Below are positions 6,731-9,818 of a stretch of 9,818 nt of DNA, one piece after another; the stretch's first letter is position 1, and every line of letters starts with the position of its first letter. Made by a program: the position numbers and the translations under genes. The notes under the pieces are model-generated. The model was not told where the DNA came from and searched no databases. It saw nothing but the letters and a program-made list of their open reading frames with translations. The stretch comes from Anaerolineales bacterium UBA3001 (GTDB taxonomy: Bacteria; Chloroflexota; Anaerolineae; Anaerolineales; UBA11657): positions 1 through 9,818 of the forward strand of contig DDZT01000045.1 of the NCBI GenBank assembly GCA_002346435.1. The letters run 5' to 3'.

Positions 6731-7830
6731 ATATTAGATTCTCCTAGCATGTGTTTCGACAGAGAATTTCTGTCAAATTCCACTCCGTGACCTATGCAAT
6801 CAGGGATCATTGCATAGCCATCTTGTAATCTTAAAGTTTGTTTGAGAAAAGGTTCTATTCCAAATCCATGCACTTCCAAATAAGAGTGGTTAGGTACAGC
6901 AGCCAGTAGGTGGACATGTAAATCATGTACACCGTGACTTGTAACTGGTAAATTGTAGGCCTCTGCTAGTGATGCCACTTTCATCCAAGGTGTGATACCA
7001 CCAAGGGTTGCTACATCAGGTTCAGGAAAATCTATGGCTCCACTTGCGATTAGTTTTTGGAATTCATACAAAGAATGGAGATTTTCACCAGTGGCAATGG
7101 GGATGCTGGATTTGTTTGAAATCTTTATGTGTCCTTCGATATCGTCTGGAATAATCGGCTCCTCAAGCCAGAATAGATCGAACTCTTCTAATGCATCAGA
7201 CATGTAAATTGTTTGCGGAACATTCCATCTCATATTTGCATCAGCCATTAGCACTATATCTGGACCTACCTCTTTTCTTAGTGCTTTTACTCTATTAAGA
7301 TCATGGTCATGGTCTTTGTGTCCTATCTTAGTTTTAATAGCCTTGAAACCTTCTTTGAGGAATCCTTCTGTTTGCTTTAGCAATTCATCAATTGACAGAT
7401 CCAGATCAATTGCGCCGGCATAAGCTTTTACGCGGTCAGTAGTTCCGCCTAGTAAATTGTGTAATGGAAGATTACTGTACTTTGCTTTTAGGTCCCATAA
7501 GGCTATATCTACAGCAGCAATTGCAAAAGATGCAAGACCACCTCTGCCAACAAAATGTAAATGCCAATACATTTCGTCCCAGAGTTTTTCAGTGTAGAAC
7601 GGATCCTGGCCTAATAGTAGAGGCGCTAGATCTTCGACAGCGAGGTCATATACAGAGCGTCCTCCAATACTAGACACCGTGTAAGTGTAGCCTAATCCGG
7701 AGATGGATTTCCCACAAAAGATCTCCACTGTAATCAATGCAAAGTCTTTCATTGTGCCATGTGTCGAGTCTGTTAGAACCTTCGGTAATGGTATTCGATA
7801 CAGATTTACATCTACACTTGTGATTTTCAT
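6727..7830 (-). CDS. Enolase-superfamily enzyme, mandelate-racemase subgroup; candidate 3,6-anhydro-L-galactonate cycloisomerase
   Basis: This 367-residue protein has an N-terminal capping domain (about 1-125) and a TIM-barrel (about 130-350), the usual full length. The catalytic set of the mandelate-racemase subgroup is complete: K166-x-K168, magnesium ligands D197, E223 and E249, and the Asp272/His299 dyad (in PDVATLGGIT and TSHG). Such enzymes abstract the proton alpha to a carboxylate in sugar acids; most are acid-sugar dehydratases, and 3,6-anhydro-L-galactonate cycloisomerase belongs to the same superfamily. The text TSHGVHDLHVHLLAAVP resembles the matching region of talarate/galactarate dehydratases. 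Being co-translated with an aldehyde dehydrogenase that would supply its acid, and beside GH117, favours the cycloisomerase role. The alternative is a hexonate or aldarate dehydratase. It starts 28 bases after the GH117 gene with AGGGA 5 bases before its ATG. Confidence 0.92.
   Translation of the reverse strand: MKITSVDVNLYRIPLPKVLTDSTHGTMKDFALITVEIFCGKSISGLGYTYTVSSIGGRSVYDLAVEDLAPLLLGQDPFYTEKLWDEMYWHLHFVGRGGLASFAIAAVDIALWDLKAKYSNLPLHNLLGGTTDRVKAYAGAIDLDLSIDELLKQTEGFLKEGFKAIKTKIGHKDHDHDLNRVKALRKEVGPDIVLMADANMRWNVPQTIYMSDALEEFDLFWLEEPIIPDDIEGHIKISNKSSIPIATGENLHSLYEFQKLIASGAIDFPEPDVATLGGITPWMKVASLAEAYNLPVTSHGVHDLHVHLLAAVPNHSYLEVHGFGIEPFLKQTLRLQDGYAMIPDCIGHGVEFDRNSLSKHMLGESNI
6741..6745 (-). promoter_or_regulatory. 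Ribosome binding site of the aldehyde dehydrogenase
   Basis: A perfect AGGAG on the minus strand, 10 bases before the ATG at 6730 and inside the end of the enolase-type gene. Together with the ATGA overlap it fixes the start and suggests matched synthesis of the two enzymes. Confidence 0.65.
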
Positions 7831-7858
7831 TAGATTCCCTGTAGCTAATTGCTAGAAA

Positions 7859-9091
7859 TTATGTGCCGATTGTAGGCCGATCAATAGATGCTTGTTTCTC
7901 AAGAATTGTCCGCTTTTCATCTGCAGACAATTCCATTCTTGCTTCAGTATCCAAGTGTGTTGCTTCAGTGAATCTAAGATTGCTCCCTTTTAGTTCTGGT
8001 CGAGACAAATCTAAGCTCAAATCACAATCAAACCGAGCTAAGAAACATCTTACTTCATTTCTCTCATGTGGAACTTCTAGGCTTCTTGTACGTATGTGAC
8101 ATAGACCCCATGTAATGCCACGACCGTCACCGTTGTCCGCGAACATATCATGTGCAAATGCACCAGGTGCTACTGGAGGCATTACTATATGGGATTTCAC
8201 CTCAAAATTTATACCATCTTGTGAGAATTGTATAGTGTTTTTTTCAGGTCCATCCAGACTAATTATAGAAGCGATACCATCCCGAAATGGGAAAAGACAA
8301 GTCTCATGACCGGAGTTTGTAATTGGGTTGAATTCGGATTTAATAAACGGTCCAGTTGGTTTGTCAGCTATTGCCACTCCCTGTGCCCGTAGAAAGGCGC
8401 GTTTAGATTTGTCCACTGGAGAGCCTTTGTAATAAATCAATATCTTGTCATCGAATACTATGGGATGGGGATCATGTGTTGCGCATCCATCCCAGTCATC
8501 TGCTCCACCGCGAGATATTACCGGTTGGTCATGTCGATGCCAGGGACCATCAGGAGAATCTGACCATGCCATTCCTACTGTTACGCAGTCATGAGGTTCC
8601 CACAGTTTTGTAAAAGATTGAAAATATAAGTAGTACTTGTTTTCGTATACTAGTATTCCGGGTGTGGAAAGTGATCGATCACCATATTCGCCTTTTGGGG
8701 CTCGGGAAACTGCCACACCTTGTTCAATCCAATCAAAACCGTTCTGAGATGTTGCATAACATATGTCAGCAAGATCCCAGTCTACAGCAGGTATGGTGTC
8801 TGTTTGACCCTCTAAGCCAGCTGGCGGTATGCTGTTGTCTCGTCTTGTGTACCAGACATAGTATGTACCATCAACATTAATGATTGTAGTTGGGTCACGG
8901 CGTGATACATTGACTTCATTACCTATCCCAGTGACGCGAGAGTACCGGAAATTACTATACAATTCATTGGTTGCATCACCCGGAGGACTCCAACAATCGT
9001 ACAATCGTTGCATGGCATCACTGAGTCGTACATCAGTTGGTTTATCTTCAGGCGGGATTGCTGGAAACGGTTTATAAGTTTTGTTATTCAT
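7859..9091 (-). CDS. Single-domain GH117-like protein, diverged third copy
   Basis: A 410-residue single beta-propeller, normal for GH117, paralogous to both halves of the fusion at 156-2774. It keeps the swapped-helix segment (RLSDAMQRLYD, 22-32), RRDP with Asp66, HDP with Asp207 and NSGHET with His262/Glu263, so it should be catalytic. Two differences stand out: the TPD motif of the other copies is TPG (143-145), losing the acidic side chain, and the loop before HDP is about 15 residues shorter (191-205) without the DSHKV stretch. These are near the expected substrate pocket, so it may act on a related but different anhydrogalactose-linked oligosaccharide, for example a methylated or sulphated one (inference). 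No signal peptide is visible. It lies 24 bases after the SDR gene, with GAAGGTG 4 bases before its ATG. Confidence 0.83.
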   Translation of the reverse strand: MNNKTYKPFPAIPPEDKPTDVRLSDAMQRLYDCWSPPGDATNELYSNFRYSRVTGIGNEVNVSRRDPTTIINVDGTYYVWYTRRDNSIPPAGLEGQTDTIPAVDWDLADICYATSQNGFDWIEQGVAVSRAPKGEYGDRSLSTPGILVYENKYYLYFQSFTKLWEPHDCVTVGMAWSDSPDGPWHRHDQPVISRGGADDWDGCATHDPHPIVFDDKILIYYKGSPVDKSKRAFLRAQGVAIADKPTGPFIKSEFNPITNSGHETCLFPFRDGIASIISLDGPEKNTIQFSQDGINFEVKSHIVMPPVAPGAFAHDMFADNGDGRGITWGLCHIRTRSLEVPHERNEVRCFLARFDCDLSLDLSRPELKGSNLRFTEATHLDTEARMELSADEKRTILEKQASIDRPTIGT

Positions 9092-9095
9092 TTAT

Positions 9096-9102
9096 CACCT
9101 TC
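9096..9102 (-). promoter_or_regulatory. Ribosome binding site of the single-domain GH117-like gene
   Basis: GAAGGTG on the minus strand, 4 bases before the ATG at 9091. The spacing is short but the match is good, and it sits in the 24-base gap after the SDR stop. It supports the start with no signal peptide. Confidence 0.6.
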
Positions 9103-9115
9103 ATTATTGTTTGTG

Positions 9116-9818
9116 TTATCGACCCATCCATCCTCCGTCAACTACGAGGAGGGTTCCATGTACATAGTCTGACGCTGACGATGCAAGGAATACAACCGGA
9201 CCTTTGAAGTCACTTGGTTCTCCCCATCGATTTGCTGGTATTCTCTCCAAAATGCTTTCGGAACGTTCAGGATCGTTTCTCAAAGCCTCGGTATTGTCTG
9301 TTGCTATGTATCCAGGAACTATACCGTTAACTTGTACGCCGGTGCTAGCCCATTCATTGGCAAGAGCTTTAGTAAGCTGGCCAACCCCGCCTTTGCTAGA
9401 AGCATAGGACGGAACATTGATGCCACCTTGAAATGTTAGCAACGATGCTGTGAAGATGATTTTGCCGCTGCCGCGCTCTACCATTGCTTTGCCTATTTCT
9501 CGGCTTAATATGAATGGTGCAGTCAAATTAACTGCTACAGTTTCATCCCAGTAATTATCGGTATGTGTAGTAGCCTTTTCACGTTTGATTGTTCCTGCAT
9601 TATTTACTAATATATCAATAGGTGGACAATCTGCTTTTGTTTTCTCAATCAAGTTATATAGTTCTTTTCTTTGTGACAAATCACATTGGTACCCCCAAAA
9701 CTTGCGACCAATTGCAGTAATTTCTTGTTCTACTGTGCTGTTGTCTGAATTTAACTGTTTACTTACTCCAATTATGTCAGCACCAGCTTCTGCTAAAGCA
9801 ATTGCCATTGCTTTGCCA
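9116..9818 (-). CDS. KduD-like SDR: 2-dehydro-3-deoxy-gluconate 5-dehydrogenase type (cut by right edge)
   Basis: The frame is open to the window edge; the last bases encode GKA before the first internal Met, matching the end of the glycine-rich cofactor motif (G-x-G-K-A-M-A), so only about 20 N-terminal residues are missing and 9808 is not the start. NNAG, the catalytic Ser in TASLLTFQGG and the YxxxK pair (PSYASSKGG) are present. Blocks such as LTFQGGINVPSY, ANEWA, IPANRWG.PSD, GPVVFLASSASDYV and VDGGW closely match E. coli KduD, which interconverts 3-deoxy-2,5-hexodiulosonate and 2-keto-3-deoxy-gluconate with NAD(H). In L-AHG breakdown the last step before 2-keto-3-deoxy-gluconate is the reduction of this same kind of 2,5-diketo compound, which suits its place at the head of the visible operon. 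Gluconate 5-dehydrogenase is a less likely alternative. Confidence 0.88.
   Translation of the reverse strand, partial: GKAMAIALAEAGADIIGVSKQLNSDNSTVEQEITAIGRKFWGYQCDLSQRKELYNLIEKTKADCPPIDILVNNAGTIKREKATTHTDNYWDETVAVNLTAPFILSREIGKAMVERGSGKIIFTASLLTFQGGINVPSYASSKGGVGQLTKALANEWASTGVQVNGIVPGYIATDNTEALRNDPERSESILERIPANRWGEPSDFKGPVVFLASSASDYVHGTLLVVDGGWMGR

Noticed and set aside
8662..9077. Two adjacent plus-strand open frames (72 and 65 codons)
   Set aside because: Both are antisense to the N-terminal half of the single-domain GH117-like gene, which has clear family motifs; no independent support.

Overview
The window is a densely packed, AT-leaning bacterial segment (about 40 % GC by eye) that reads as a sugar-catabolism locus. 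My reading is that it handles 3,6-anhydro-L-galactose (L-AHG), the unusual sugar of agar and porphyran. That points to a marine or algae-associated bacterium. Opp/Dpp-type ATPases, an enolase-superfamily enzyme and SDRs packed together at this base composition resemble SAR202-type marine Chloroflexota, but this is a weak taxonomic inference; no RNA or marker gene is present.

Layout. At the left edge a plus-strand SDR gene ends (2-52). After about 100 bases comes a plus-strand gene (156-2774) for an 872-residue protein made of two complete GH117-like five-bladed beta-propeller domains joined by a linker with a four-cysteine zinc-ribbon motif. It converges, with 6 bases between stop codons, on a seven-gene minus-strand run that fills the rest. 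In transcription order (right to left) this run is: a KduD-like SDR (cut by the right edge), a single-domain GH117-like protein, an enolase-superfamily enzyme of the mandelate-racemase subgroup, an AldA-like aldehyde dehydrogenase, two Opp/Dpp ABC-transporter ATPases, and a small one-membrane-span protein of unknown function. Gaps are 24-29 bases or the genes overlap by 1, 4 or 8 bases, so an operon is very likely.

How the genes may work together. GH117 enzymes release L-AHG from the non-reducing end of neoagaro-oligosaccharides. In the known bacterial route, L-AHG is oxidised by an aldehyde dehydrogenase to 3,6-anhydro-L-galactonate. An enolase-superfamily cycloisomerase opens this to 2-keto-3-deoxy-L-galactonate, and SDR-type oxidation and reduction at C5 leads to 2-keto-3-deoxy-gluconate. 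Each enzyme class is found here, side by side. The ABC ATPases could energise uptake of the oligosaccharides; none of the three GH117 domains has a signal peptide, so they should act in the cytoplasm. The transporter permeases and binding protein, an endo-agarase and KDG kinase/aldolase are not in the window.

Most unusual are the double-GH117/zinc-ribbon fusion and the diverged third GH117 copy. No tRNA, rRNA, CRISPR array, insertion sequence or clear terminator was seen.
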